Shown in pieces: positions 11,525-22,303 of a DNA stretch of 64,000 nucleotides. Location of the stretch: the NCBI GenBank assembly GCA_032622095.1, contig CP136062.1, positions 203,575,959 through 203,639,958 of the forward strand. The letters run 5' to 3'. The notes under the pieces were generated by a model. It searched no databases. It saw nothing but the letters and a program-made list of their open reading frames with translations, and had not been told where the DNA came from. The stretch comes from Siphonodentalium dalli (Eukaryota > Mollusca > Scaphopoda > Gadilida > Siphonodentaliidae). A program made the translations under genes and the position numbers. Numbering within the stretch: the first letter of the stretch is position 1; every line of letters starts with the position of its first letter.

Positions 11525-12297
11525 AATTCATAGATCTCTGATCAAACGTTTCTATTATGCTCTGCAATCATATCATTCTTCCTCGCATAATTTGAGCATT
11601 TGTTCACTTTTTAATAATGGGACTAGCTATTCAATGTTGCACAATATGTAAACTTCATTTGATTTTGTCCAGTTTGGCGGCCATTTTTGACAGACTTTAT
11701 ACAGATATGGTTTAAGACTATGCATTGTTTGTGTATATTTCAATTTATTATGAATTTGGCATTAATAGGAGCATCTACCGCAGAAATTCAGCATTTTCCG
11801 ATACCAATAGCCACTGTGGATACCATCTTGGATCCTGAATTTTCCCATGAGCGGATTTTTCGGGTTTTGCATGTGTTGTTACTGGTGTTTTTCCATGTCA
11901 AATAACACCAAAGTCAGCTTGTATCCAATTTATTCTGGGTTCAACTCTCCCATGACCACACTAAATCTTTACAAAAGTCTTGCATGCAATCACTTTCAAC
12001 AGTCAGAATAATCTGGTTATTTTATGCATGTGTTGGCAACATGACTTCAAAATATATGATTAATGATGGAACCAAAGCGGTAAATGTACTATTTACTAAA
12101 AGCTACAACTTAATAGTCTAACTGGATTAGATAAGTAATTTCGACACAATTTTCAATTTTAGCTGAACAATTTAAATTGAACAAACATCTGTTTCTTAGA
12201 AAATATGCAAAACCTCAAGGAAGCAAATTGTGAATCAAATTTTTAAAATTTGAATCAGCCCTTAATTTATCCTTAATTTATTTCCGCATGGACTCAC
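11525..12297. other. LDHD intron remainder, nothing recognised
   Basis: AT-rich sequence between the hAT element and the next LDHD exon, without splice-bounded coding similarity. Confidence 0.5.
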
Positions 12298-12457
12298 TTT
12301 GCTCGCCGACCGGGTCCCGCTGTATCTATCACTGATCCATCAGCAAGCACTACTTGTAGATTGAGAACATTCTCTCTCATTGTGCCATATTTGACAGCAT
12401 TCGTTCCTGAGGCACTGGTGGAACACATTCCACATAGTGAAGCATCAGCTCCAGGAT
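12298..12457 (-). CDS. LDHD: LDHD exon ([10 protein letters not shown]...NAVKYGT, FAD-binding core)
   Basis: This 160-nt minus-strand exon completes Asp (G|AT) and encodes [20 protein letters not shown] then [20 protein letters not shown] and [12 protein letters not shown], ending two bases into Lys. The [11 protein letters not shown]-x-S-T-x-A-S-G-T-N block, followed by YGTMR-x-N-V-L, is the FAD isoalloxazine-binding stretch of D-lactate dehydrogenases and supports LDHD over other FAD-linked oxidases. Acceptor ctttctttgtcag, donor GCAAA|gtgagt. No frameshift or stop, so the enzyme looks functional here. Confidence 0.96.
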
Positions 12458-12506
12458 CTGACAAAGAAAGGTATGGCATGCATCAATGTTTTATAATGCA
12501 TATTAA

Positions 12507-12665
12507 CCCTTTCAGTGCCAAGTCCGATTTTTGTATCAACCCATATTTCCTTGATAATTTTTCAAATTTATTGATTATAATAAGGTGATACATTGATGGA
12601 CAGAGCTCTTACAGCTTACAAGGTCAAGGTAAATATCTCAGAAATCAGACTTGGCACTGAAAGGG
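12507..12665. mobile_element. TTAA-flanked MITE (CCCTTTCAGTGCCAAGTC ends)
   Basis: Inverted ends CCCTTTCAGTGCCAAGTC...GACTTGGCACTGAAAGGG, flanked by TTAA at 12503-12506 and 12666-12669. It sits directly beside a second TTAA element starting at 12674. Confidence 0.85.
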
Positions 12666-12673
12666 TTAATTAA

Positions 12674-13041
12674 CCCTTTACCCAACAGAAGGGCCCTGTG
12701 CCAATGCATTCTCTTATATATGCGAGTCGACCATAGGTCGCCTCACATATATAAGAGAATGCATTGGCTTAACACATTAAAAATTATAAAATTGTTAAAG
12801 AATGTAAGAAAAAATGGTAAAAAGGCCAATGCATTCTCTTATATATGCGAGGCGACCTATGGTCGACTCGCATATATAAGAGAATGCATTGGCACAGGGC
12901 TAACTGTAACTATCACAATGTGGTCAAGGAGCCGGTTCCAATGATATCCATATTTGTATGGTTCTATTGAGACAGACCGAAGATAATTTAGGCTGTTGCA
13001 GCTTTATTTGGCCGTTTTTGGCCGGTTTGTTGGGTAAAGGG
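12674..13041. mobile_element. TTAA-flanked MITE (CCCTTTACCCAAC ends) with two hairpins
   Basis: The left end is CCCTTTACCCAACAG and the right end is TTGTTGGGTAAAGGG, with TTAA at 12670-12673 and 13042-13045. Two palindromes lie at about 12702-12769 and 12826-12891. It also carries the family's right-hand filler (cacaatgtggtcaaggagcc). Confidence 0.9.
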
Positions 13042-13045
13042 TTAA

Positions 13046-14142
13046 TTAAGGAGGAGGTTAAGTGGATAATTTTTAAAGGTGATTTCTATGCAAATATCTG
13101 GAACAGAAGATAAAGTGATGTGAAATATTCGGTTGGGGTCATCAAATAGAAATTGAGAATAATCTTCCTCAAAGTAATTATTTTTTATGATTATTAATCA
13201 AAATTGACAACACACACCGTCATTCTTCTATATTAATTAAATGCAATAGCAGCAATGACTCTCATGGCGAAATAACATGTGCTAGTTTATCATCGATTGT
13301 TGCGTCCCGAATCAAGATGTAAATATTTACAATTGAGCGTAGTTCAAACGATGTTTTCTATGGAGTGGTATGACTGATTACGTTGAAATTTTCGGCGATG
13401 TTAGTAGAATGCTACATTCCCCAGGATGGCATATAGCGCCTGCACTAACTTATCAATTTCACGCACCCAAACAAGTCCATAATATGTCTTTAAGGTGTTA
13501 CAAAATGTTTCCAGGTGTGATATTGGAATCCATAGATATTTGTCTGGCGAGTCTGTTTGGAACTTGTTCTATTTGAATGTTGGTGTATTTAGTTTTTAAT
13601 TTTACATTGATTTTTCAAAAGTAGGTGAAGTGTTGTAATTCCAGAAAAAAATGCTCAAAAATATATTTATATCAAAACTAGATACCTTACATAGCCAACA
13701 GCCAGTTAAATGTTATGCTGTTAAACGATAAGCCTGTTATTTGTTGCCGGACAACTACATCATAGGTAACTTTTGCTCAGTAGATTTGTATGGCAATCCA
13801 CATTCAAAATTTGTCACTTGACCTCCCTTTTAAAAGCAGTGCGAAACACTTAATTAGAATGTCTGGATGTGTATAGCAAATAGTTTTGGTCATTATGTTC
13901 AACATATGTTATTTTCCAAATTTTATTTCAAATTAGCAACATAGGTAAAAGCAGTTGGGTTCCAAATAATAGTGTCAACACTATTATTATTTTTGGAGAA
14001 AATTTCCGAAGATCACTTTTATTTGGCACAGAGACTTAGAGTGAAATTATGATCACTATTATTAATTTTAACCAAAAATACCAATCATTTTTATTTAGTA
14101 TTATTAGGCTATCACTATTACTAGGCACCTTAGAGTACATAC
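13046..14142. other. LDHD intron, no gene seen
   Basis: AT-rich intron without a recognisable exon or bounded repeat. Confidence 0.5.
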
Positions 14143-14284
14143 CAATGGGAAACCATAGGCCTGTGTCCCTGAGGTAGCGGTTTAGCGTGTTTCTTGTAAC
14201 TCCACTTTCCACTGTACAATCAAAATCCTCAGCATTTACAGCCACGATAGAATCCATCTTTGACAAATTGAGGGACACTCCACC
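14143..14284 (-). CDS. LDHD: LDHD exon (GGVSLNLSKMDSI...GLWFPI)
   Basis: This 142-nt minus-strand exon encodes GGVSLNLSKMDSIVAVNAED, FDCTVESGVTRNTLNRYLRD and TGLWFPI plus one base of Asp. In this family the G-V-T-x-x-x-L-N block precedes the FAD-contact strand and G-L-x-F-P-x-D-P-G-A-D spans the exon junction, reconstructed here with exon 12298-12457. Acceptor attttaataag, donor ATTG|gtatgt. Confidence 0.94.
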
Positions 14285-14838
14285 CTTATTAAAATAGAAA
14301 TTTATATGTTAGGCCAAACAAATAACATGGGTTGCGGAATTTTCCAGTTGTTTCACATGTTTCACAGATAATTCAGGAAAATGTTCTTTATTTTTCACAA
14401 TAGCAGGAATAGAAGAGGAGTCGTGACTCGGGGCCCGATTTTTCTAAATTCTTTGACTTGAATAAGTTTTTCTGTGATATATATTGTCTTTAGTTTAAAC
14501 AATATTTATTTTCCCGTCTATGGACATTCAAATATATAATTACAATAGGTACAAGTTAAGAAGAAAAAAGGGATTAGGCAACAAGCCATAGGCTTATTTG
14601 AAGCCCTCTCCCTTAATATTTTGTCTTTATAACAGTTCACCCTTAATTTCAGTCCGACATCTTTTGGCAACTTCTAAGTTAACCCTTCCATGACTGGAGC
14701 TTCCTGAAATTTTGCGTAACCCTGTGCCAATGCATTCTCTTATATATGTGAGTCACCCATAGGGAGCATCACATATATAAGAGAATGCACTGGCTTAGTA
14801 GGTCAAGGTAAATACTGTTAGGCCAATGTATTCTCTTA

Positions 14839-15928
14839 TTAGAGGGTTAGTGGGTTAGTGGGTTAAATAAATCTGTTTCGAATGAAAAACTCCTCACTGA
14901 ACTAGGATGGCCTACACTTTACACCAGACGCAAACACCATAAATTTAATACTTGGCAGAAAATAATTCTTGGTAAAGCTCCCAATTACCTGAGTACACTT
15001 TTGCCGACCTTTGCTAAAGATCAATCTACCGACTCGCATCGATACCCATTATTATTCTTACAGAAACGCAACAATACAGAACATTTTAAATCAACCTTTC
15101 TGCCTGAGATGGTAATTAAATGGAATGCAGTGGTAATAAATGGTTCATCTGATGGCACCAAAACCGACATATTGAAATTAATGTATGACAAATTGCCTAT
15201 ATTTCCCCCAAAACCGCCGCCATACTTCAATTCAGGCTCTCGCAAATGGAACATCGTGCACACCAAGCTAAGGAATAACTGCAGCGATTTAAATTTTTAT
15301 AAACTTGAAAACTATATTTCTATAAACGCTCACTGCCAATGTGAGTTTTATATTGAAGACGCCTCGCATTTTTTCTTCAAGTGCCCGTTATTTGAAGAGA
15401 GTCGCTTAATATTCCTCCAACGCCTTTGGCTAAATGGAATTTTCGTTGATAGGGTTGAAGATATCCTCTTTGGTCAAAGCAACCTATCCAATACTTTAAA
15501 TGATAACTTGTTTCGCAATACGCAAACTTTCATTGCATCATCGGGTAGATTTCATTGACGGAAAATCTTCAAAATCCAAATAAGCCTATTTCTTCATACA
15601 TGCCCCATATTGCCATCAAAATACTCGGCTCAGCTCGCCATAGGACCTACATCCCATCCTTGATATCTGTCTACTCACTTTATACCTCACCCTCATTCTC
15701 GACCCTCCTCGTTTTAGGTACTACATTCCAACTATAAGCAAACATTGAGTCCTACATAATTCCATATACAATTAATAATTTGCGTTTCAATATTGTTAAG
15801 GGAGAGGAGCAATATTCTAAGTTGAATAACTTGTGCTCCCATCCCTTTTGATTAACTCATATCTTATTTCAGATTCTAATTTGTAAAATGTATTATGTAA
15901 TGAGGGTCAAATAAAATATGTTCAAACA
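14839..15928 (+). mobile_element. 5'-truncated non-LTR retrotransposon, 3' end
   Basis: The insertion lies within the palindrome of the surrounding MITE. It carries the C-terminal coding part of a non-LTR polyprotein and ends in 'aataaaatatgttcaaac', almost the same tail as the second copy (minus strand, 28270-29157). Any target duplication is short and cannot be placed exactly in the AT-rich site. Confidence 0.8.
14851..15558 (+). pseudogene. Non-LTR retrotransposon ORF2 C-terminal fragment
   Basis: There are 235 open codons after a TAG at 14848-14850. LGWPTLYTRRKHHKFNTWQK and LGKAPNYLSTLLP are the 'thumb/connection' phrases found downstream of reverse transcriptase in many invertebrate LINEs. 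A C-terminal zinc-knuckle-like motif, CQCEFYIEDASHFFFKCPLF (C-x-C...H-x(4)-C), follows, and the end is SGRFH. The RT catalytic motif and the endonuclease are absent, so it is dead on arrival. The start is truncation-defined, not a real initiation codon. Confidence 0.85.
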
Positions 15929-16043
15929 ATATATATGAGGCTGCCTATGGGAGACTCGCATATTTAAGAGAATGCATTGGCACAGGGTTTTCGCAAAATT
16001 TCAGGAAGCTCCATTCATGGAAGTGTTAACATGTTAAACTCAC

Positions 16044-16185
16044 TTTTAAAGGATTGACACCCCCTTCCAGACCTGTGCCACTCCCAAATGGTATCAGAGG
16101 AATGGAACCTTCATTGCATAGCTCTGCCACTTTAGAGACATGCTCAACATTCTCAGCAAATGCTACCACTCCTGGTAAATGTGTT
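16044..16185 (-). CDS. LDHD: LDHD exon (IPFGSGTGLEGG, FAD pyrophosphate site)
   Basis: This 142-nt minus-strand exon completes Arg (AG|A) and reads THLPGVVAFAENVEHVSKVA, ELCNEGSIPLIPFGSGTGLE and GGVNPLK. P-x-G-x-G-T-G-x-E-G-G is the PCMH-domain loop that holds the FAD pyrophosphate. A Ser stands where LDHD proteins I know have Thr (GTGTG to GSGTG), a conservative change. Acceptor ttggtttcag, donor AAA|gtgagt. Confidence 0.95.
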
Positions 16186-16245
16186 CTGAAACCAAGTATT
16201 AGAAAACAAATTATATTATTTCAAGTTCAATATATATCAAAGATA

Positions 16246-16710
16246 TATGTGACCCGCCATATCAAAACCAGTTGTAAGTCGGGATTTTTTTTACCCTGTG
16301 CCAATGCATTCTCTTATATATGCGAGTCGACCATAGGTCGCCTCGCATATATAAGAGAATGCATTGGCCTAACAATTTTTTACAATTTTAATAATTTTTT
16401 CTTGTATTCTTTAACAATTTTATAATTTCACCCATACAGAGCCCCAGACAAACATGAGCAGACGACACTCTTCTATATATGCTTCTATATATGTGTGGGG
16501 CTCCCTGCAGGGTAATGGATGTTTTTTATTTTATGTCCTAAAAATTGTAAGAAACATTTATTTTAAAAAAATGATAAAAAATTGTTAGGCCAATGCATTC
16601 TCTTATATATGCGAGGCGACCTATGGTCGACTCGCATATATAAGAGAATGCATTGGCACAGGGTACAAAAATCCCGACTTACAACTGGATTTGATATGGC
16701 AGGTCACATA
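16246..16710. mobile_element. TA-flanked MITE with long inverted ends, carrying the hairpin module
   Basis: The ends are TATGTGACCCGCCATATCAA... and ...TTGATATGGCAGGTCACATA, followed inward by a second matched block (ccagttgtaagtcgggattt and its complement). TA flanks both sides (16244-16245, 16711-16712), suggesting a mariner-type MITE. Between the arms lie two palindromic hairpins (about 16300-16368, 16592-16656) bounded by CCCTGTGCC and GGCACAGGG, the same module found in TTAA-type MITEs. Confidence 0.85.
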
Positions 16711-16880
16711 TACTGATAGAACTTGTGAAAATCCAGCCATTTATGGGACCATCTTCTTTTTTAATCAACAGAATATGTGCAACAGATGAATGAATTTGAG
16801 CCATGGATTAGTGCAAAATACACTCATGTGCTCTATGAACGATACAAACAGCTTGATAATTATTATGAAAATGAGTTTAT

Positions 16881-17025
16881 GACCTAACAATATTTAACTT
16901 GACCTTGTAAGCCAGAGCATTGTCTTATATATGCGAGGCTCCCTATAGGAGACTCTAATATATAAGAGAATGCACTGACACAGGATCTTTAATGCTGCAC
17001 CAGCACAGCTCCCGACATGAAAGGG
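16881..17025. mobile_element. Hairpin MITE right-half fragment (CATGACTGGAGC type)
   Basis: One hairpin (about 16914-16978, slightly degraded), then ggatctttaatgctgcacc and CCCGACATGAAAGGG before TTAA at 17026-17029. The left half is missing. It gives the uninterrupted comparison for the element at 7534-8560. Confidence 0.75.
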
Positions 17026-17029
17026 TTAA

Positions 17030-17418
17030 GCATGAAGGATAACACATGGTGCCATTTTTAGAAGGTTGTGCTATTTGCCTGTGACATGTGCATGTTTTGT
17101 ATCAAATTCTCTCTTTGTCACTCATACAGACTACAGTCCTAAAGTAATTTGAGGTGACTTTGCCACCATTTTGTCATATTTTTATGGGGCATTCAGTCAC
17201 AAGCTAAACTCAGGAAGCAGTTAGTTTATCTTATTCACCCCCATGCTATTTATTTCAAGTGTTGTTATCGCATATCTATGGTTAGAATGGCAGCATGTGT
17301 AGGAAAAGTTGGGTGGCATATTCATGTCATGGCTCGGGGTGACTTTGGCACCCACCCGATATAGATGTAACTCTATTTGAATTGTTACAAGATTCAAATC
17401 CAGACATGCATCAAACAG
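17030..17418. other. LDHD intron, nothing recognised
   Basis: No exon or bounded repeat seen. Confidence 0.5.
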
Positions 17419-17426
17419 CTAAAGAG

Positions 17427-18396
17427 CAGTGTTCGCGCTGTCGGTAGCCAAATTAGCCAATGGCCAATCTTTTTCGAATTTGGCTAATAAAAATTTCATT
17501 TGGCTAAACTTTTGGCTAAACTTTTTTTTACCCCAAATGGAAACGGAAAGCATGGAGTCGGAAAGCTAATTAATAAAAGCGCTCAATAGATCGACATTCA
17601 AGACGAAGTTAGGTGACGAAAGTATTTCGTACTTATGAAATATCGTTCTGTAACGGTGGCGTTGATTGAATTGTAGCGGCTGTACAATGGGGACATTACA
17701 CAACTGTTTGACATCTGATCAGTATTTTTGTTTTGTAACATTTAACCAGCCTAATCGTCAAAACGCATAAGCTGTATACTGGTTATGTAACTGATTAAGC
17801 CGTCTGTAAGATCAAATACCTAAATGCTTTGTTAATTAGAGAAGAGCAGTTCTTAACTCAATGGTTACGTAATGTGTATCATAAAGTGCATCCCGTCCAA
17901 TAACCTGGCTTCACAGTTAACACCTTACTATAATAAGCAATAGTTAGCGGCCGTCATTACATGGTGTCAATAGTGTCAACGACATAGAGTTATTACAATT
18001 AGTTTTGCGGATTTATGTGATTATAATTATATAGAATGTTAGTTTCATGTTTGCGAATTGGTATGGTCCGATGTGAAATCCGCCGTATTCCATATTAATG
18101 TTTTATGAATTGATCTGCCTGTGTGATATGATGCATACATATGTTCGTATAATATTGTTTTTAAAGTTGTTTTTGTGTTGTTTTAATTATGTTTTTATTC
18201 TGAGTAACAAATAAAGTTTAAAACAAATATTTTAGTCATTAATTGTGAACCGCCCAGAAAATGAGGATTTAATTTGGCCAAATTTTTTTTTAGTTTGGCC
18301 AAAAAACATTTGGCTAAAGATTTTTCATTTGGCTAATAAAATTTTCATTTGGCTAAACTTTTGGCTAAAAAAAATTTCAGTCCAGCGCGAACACTG
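17427..18396. mobile_element. hAT-type non-autonomous element with TTTGGCTAAA subterminal repeats
   Basis: The ends are CAGTGTTCGCGCTG...CAGCGCGAACACTG. Exact 8-bp duplication CTAAAGAG at 17419-17426 and 18397-18404. The motif tttggctaa/ttggcc recurs many times within about 120 bp of both ends and is absent from the middle. 970 bp, non-coding. Confidence 0.95.
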
Positions 18397-18404
18397 CTAA
18401 AGAG

Positions 18405-18807
18405 TGACTATAAAGTGGGTTGGCTAATTTCTACAATATAAATTATGATGCAAGAATCTTTTACCAAATATAAACATATGTAAATATACTTGTCGACATT
18501 CACCAAAGTATTCAGGGCTGTAAATATCTAAAATTGTTTTCTCCCATACCCCTGGATAGATTTCAACTAAATTTGGTGTGGTGACGCAGGTACCCTCGCG
18601 GATGTTATAGTGGCGTTAATGTTTCATAATTTTGCTTTTAACAAATTTAATTAAGTAAAAAAAAAATTTTAAACTGAGCAAGTAGCTCAATCAAAACAAA
18701 AAAGGTAATTTAAAAAAAAAAGCTAGGATATAAATGTGGCTTTCCCCTCCAACACTGAATAAAGAGCCTATTTCAGCTAGTTACTCTATAAATGCATGTG
18801 ACAGTAC
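18405..18807. other. LDHD intron, nothing recognised
   Basis: AT-rich with A-runs at 18657-18722. No exon seen. Confidence 0.5.
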
Positions 18808-18932
18808 CTGTGATAGGATTCATCATGACCATGTTGTTCACGTACTGCCTCTGCTGTTGATACATTCTGTTTCCCAATGGCCTCCTCCAAAGTTTTAACA
18901 AAACTTTCTGTCACTGGAGCATGATCATCCAC
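18808..18932 (-). CDS. LDHD: LDHD exon (VREQHGHDESYH), most 5' LDHD exon found
   Basis: D-lactate dehydrogenase (LDHD) is a mitochondrial FAD enzyme that oxidises D-lactate and related D-2-hydroxy acids. This 125-nt minus-strand exon encodes VDDHAPVTESFVKTLEEAIG, KQNVSTAEAVREQHGHDESY and H plus two bases of Arg. V-S-T-x(3)-V-R-E-Q-H-G-x-D-E-S is the conserved N-terminal block before the PCMH domain. Acceptor tttctatcccag, donor CACAG|gtactg. The mitochondrial leader and initiator Met must be in one or more exons at higher coordinates, which I could not identify. Together the eight exons (125, 142, 142, 160, 106, 94, 129, 128 nt) give 342 uninterrupted codons. Confidence 0.95.
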
Positions 18933-18951
18933 CTGGGATAGAAACAGTATA

Positions 18952-20194
18952 CAGTAATGCCCTAAGTAATCGACCATTTAACCACAGCAGAATTATGGGT
19001 TACTTTTCAGGATATAGTCGGAAATATGGCTTGTTGCCATTCATCGTAGGGATCTGCGAATCGTGGATTTTGCATCGAATCGAATCTCGATATCGAATCT
19101 CCTTCCTGATATCGACATCGAATCGAATCTCGAATCGAATCAGCTAGTGATTGACATCGTTACCAGAGTGTATTATTTCGGTGTCTCATGGCTAAAAACT
19201 GCAAAATTCAGTAGATACTATATAACAATGTTAATCTCCTTAAACATCCGTTAGAAGAGGCAGGTCACTCTCCGTCTCATGGAGGGTTTGGGATATGTTG
19301 CATTGAATTTCTATGTTGCTGTGTCATGGCGAACATGACACGAGAAGTGACAATAAGACACTTAAAGACAGTCCAATCAACGTATCACAGACCCCATGGA
19401 ATGGAAGTCACTTTAATTAAGATAATAAAGATTTGACACAAGTGGACATGGGTACACCGTTCAGCTATTTAATTGTTGTAGTCCAATGCCAATGGTAGTT
19501 ATCTGTTCAACTGTTCACCCCACAATAGATATTCACAGAATCACAGTAGTTAAAAGTGTTAAATGTTATCAACAAGATTCGAAACTTGGTGCAATGCGCT
19601 CCATTTCCAGGAAAACAGAAACTTTATTGTTCTATCTGTTCATTCCAATCTCTGTTTTATTGCTCTTAATGGTGGCTGACATTGGATTTTATTCATATGA
19701 TCTGAATTGGATATACATGTATGAAGTTGAAGTTGAAGTTCTAAATATAAGGTAATAAATTGATGACCGCATCTAGAGATCACGAAACGTGTAGACAATT
19801 TACATAGTGTCGATACAGATTACAAATATATGCAGCGATTGATCAACAGCACGGGTTGCGATCGAACCACATCATTTGCATAGTGTACGTCTATTCTGAA
19901 CAACATACACTCAAAACTACCTACGTTGGTTCACTTGGCAACATTGTGCATCAATTTTTGTGAGTTCAGGTCATTTGAAAAGTGTTATCTAGACGCACAT
20001 TATAAGACTACACCAAAGTAACACTGATTCGAAAATATCCGAATCAGCGGAACGATTCGGTGTCGATCTCGAATCGGGTGCCCGATTTCGACATCGAATC
20101 GAATCTCGAATATTCGCAGGTCCCTAATTCATCGGAAAGCTCTCCCCCCATAATTCTGCTGTGGTTAAGAAGTCGATTACTTAGAGCATTACTG
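18952..20194. mobile_element. Short TA-flanked MITE, copy 3, split by a hAT element
   Basis: The ends are CAGTAATGC...GCATTACTG, with TA at 18950-18951 and 20195-20196. Removing the hAT element at 19047-20126 and one duplication leaves about 155 bp that matches copies 1 and 2. It begins 20 bp upstream (minus strand) of the LDHD exon 18808-18932, so the copy may overlap that intron's branch-point area. Confidence 0.85.
19047..20126. mobile_element. hAT-type non-autonomous element with TCGAATC subterminal repeats
   Basis: The ends are TAGGGATCTGCGAATC... and ...GAATATTCGCAGGTCCCTA, with an exact 8-bp duplication ATTCATCG at 19039-19046 and 20127-20134. tcgaatc/gatatcg repeats crowd both subterminal regions. 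1080 bp, inserted inside the MITE 18952-20194, so it is younger than that MITE. Confidence 0.95.
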
Positions 20195-20196
20195 TA

Positions 20197-20500
20197 GCAG
20201 AATAAAGAGGCTGTGTTGACCAAAATCCACCAGTTGTATTGATAAATTTATTTTAATGATATATAGTTTTACTGGTATATTGGTATCCCATTTTGCCCTA
20301 TAAATGTATGGTACATGTTCTTATTCCACACTCAATTATGTGAATTTGAATTATGCTTTATATAAGCATAGTTAAATTATGATTAAGTGTAACTTGTAAC
20401 TTTTAAATGTAATTGAATTATGCTGCAGATACCCTAGCTCAGTACTAGATATGGGACAGCATGGGAGGCCGTTTTTTTTTTACGTTTAATGGCTAAAATA
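20197..20500. other. Spacer, nothing recognised
   Basis: AT-rich sequence between the nested MITE and the left arm of the foldback structure. Confidence 0.5.
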
Positions 20501-21705
20501 TTCCGGGAGCTAATAGGGGTACCCTTGCACCCCCCCCCCTGGGACTTAACTTCACCCCACTCATTTTGTTCCTTATTATGTCCTTCAACTTTTAAGCAAT
20601 GTTAACAAGAAAAAAATGTGGCCTTTTAGACTCCAGACAAGATGGCGTCCATCATGGCCGCCGTTTTTCAGACCAGACCCTAAGTCAGTTTTATGCAATT
20701 TATAGCGGGAAAATCTAGTAAAATGTATACAAATGTATATATTTTCGTAAAGCTATGACATATTGACACTTTTTTGGGCCAAAATTGAAACTCACCATCC
20801 AAGATGGCTGCCAAAATGGCCACCGGAAGTTGAAAATATGACATTTTTTCACAAATATCTTCTAGATCAATTCATGCTGTTTAGAACTGGTTGAGTAATA
20901 TGACTTTATTTGGTGTTTTGTATATTAACTGATCATTGGAGCAATTAAATATGCAATTAATAGGGTCCTAGCCCCTTCCGACTCCTCAACAATTCTATTT
21001 TACAGAACGCGGTACAAAATTTTACAAAAAATCACAATTGGGATTCTAGTCATATTTTAACAAGAAATGAAAAGAACATTGTAATGTAAGTGAGGCATAT
21101 CATTACCTATGAATATTCCAACTCTCTGGAACCAAATATCTTACCTTGGCTCAAAATGGCGGCGAAAATGGCCGCCAAAATATGGAAAATGGTAAATATT
21201 GCCCCAGGGTGTCCTGCAATCGCTTACAAGTTGTGGTTGATGTATACAATTGGCTAATCTGTATTCTATACATTGTATACTAACATGTCTGATGCACCAT
21301 GGATCATTTTTACTATTGTCACCACTGACATCACCAGAAATTTGGATTTATCTCTCACAAACTTGACATAAATATCGGCAAAAATTCACTTATCAGGGTT
21401 CGACCATTTGTTCAAGTAAAATGCAACTATCTTTGGTATCAAAGGTATTTATTGTTTTTGGACTATCTTACATGTGTCACACTACGGTGTTTATAGACTA
21501 TATTGCTCAAGATGGCTTCCAAAATGGCAACCAAATTTGTAAAAAGTTAAAAGTTAACATATGCCGAACATTATTCTCTGCGTTATCCGAAAAAGGTAGC
21601 AAATTGTGACTCACTTGGTTATTGTACCTGTTAGTTAATTAACTGACAACTACGTTCTATTATGTTTGTCCCAGTTCCGTATGGGGCATAACGAATTCAT
21701 TTTAA

Positions 21706-22174
21706 AGGTACTCAACCCGATAAAACTCCTCTCAATTACTATTTCAATGGCTTCGGGGGTCAAAAATATTTGATTCGAGTCGAGGAAGTCACCCATCAAA
21801 GCTCAGATTTGTTAGATATCGATTTTAGAAATCTATTATTTTTCATTACCGGGAATACTATCTGGCCCAGAACTCAGTCAAAATTGCGTAAAAATTACCA
21901 CTTGATTTTAGAGTTATTCATCCTTGTCTGTTTGAATAGATTTGGAGTACACATCCAGAGCAGATTATGGCAGTTATTGGTACTCATCTCGAGAACATAA
22001 CAAATTTGAAAAATCAATATCTAATAACTCTGAGCTTTGTTTGATGGGTTCCTCGACTCGAATCAAATATGTTTTACCCCCAAAGCCAAAGAAATAGTAA
22101 TATAGGACCCTCTGATCGGATTGTTGTTGTTGGAATCTGTTGAGATGGGGACCCTCTTTACGGGTTGAGTACCT
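21706..22174. mobile_element. TTAA-flanked MITE (AGGTACTCAACCCG ends)
   Basis: Perfect inverted ends AGGTACTCAACCCG...CGGGTTGAGTACCT, with TTAA at 21702-21705 and 22175-22178. The right arm of the foldback at about 26672-26680 has the unoccupied site with one TTAA, confirming a 469-bp insertion. Similar end style to 32013-32656. Confidence 0.95.
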
Positions 22175-22303
22175 TTAAAGTTGCAGTATGGAATTTTGCA
22201 GAGAACCTATTTTGTGATTATGGCCATATTATTGAAAGGAAATTGGCAGAACTTTGAGACGGAACTGAGATGAACCATGATATGTGGGTATTCTGGCCCA
22301 TTA

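Larger units (their letters stand above)
14683..16025. mobile_element. TTAA-flanked hairpin MITE (CATGACTGGAGC type) split by a retrotransposon
   Basis: TTAA flanks lie at 14679-14682 and 16026-16029. The left end is CCCTTCCATGACTGGAGC and the right end is GCTCCATTCATGGAAGTG. A complete hairpin lies at about 14727-14794. The second hairpin is broken: its left half is at about 14821-14838 and its right half at 15929-15987, separated by a non-LTR fragment. Confidence 0.85.
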
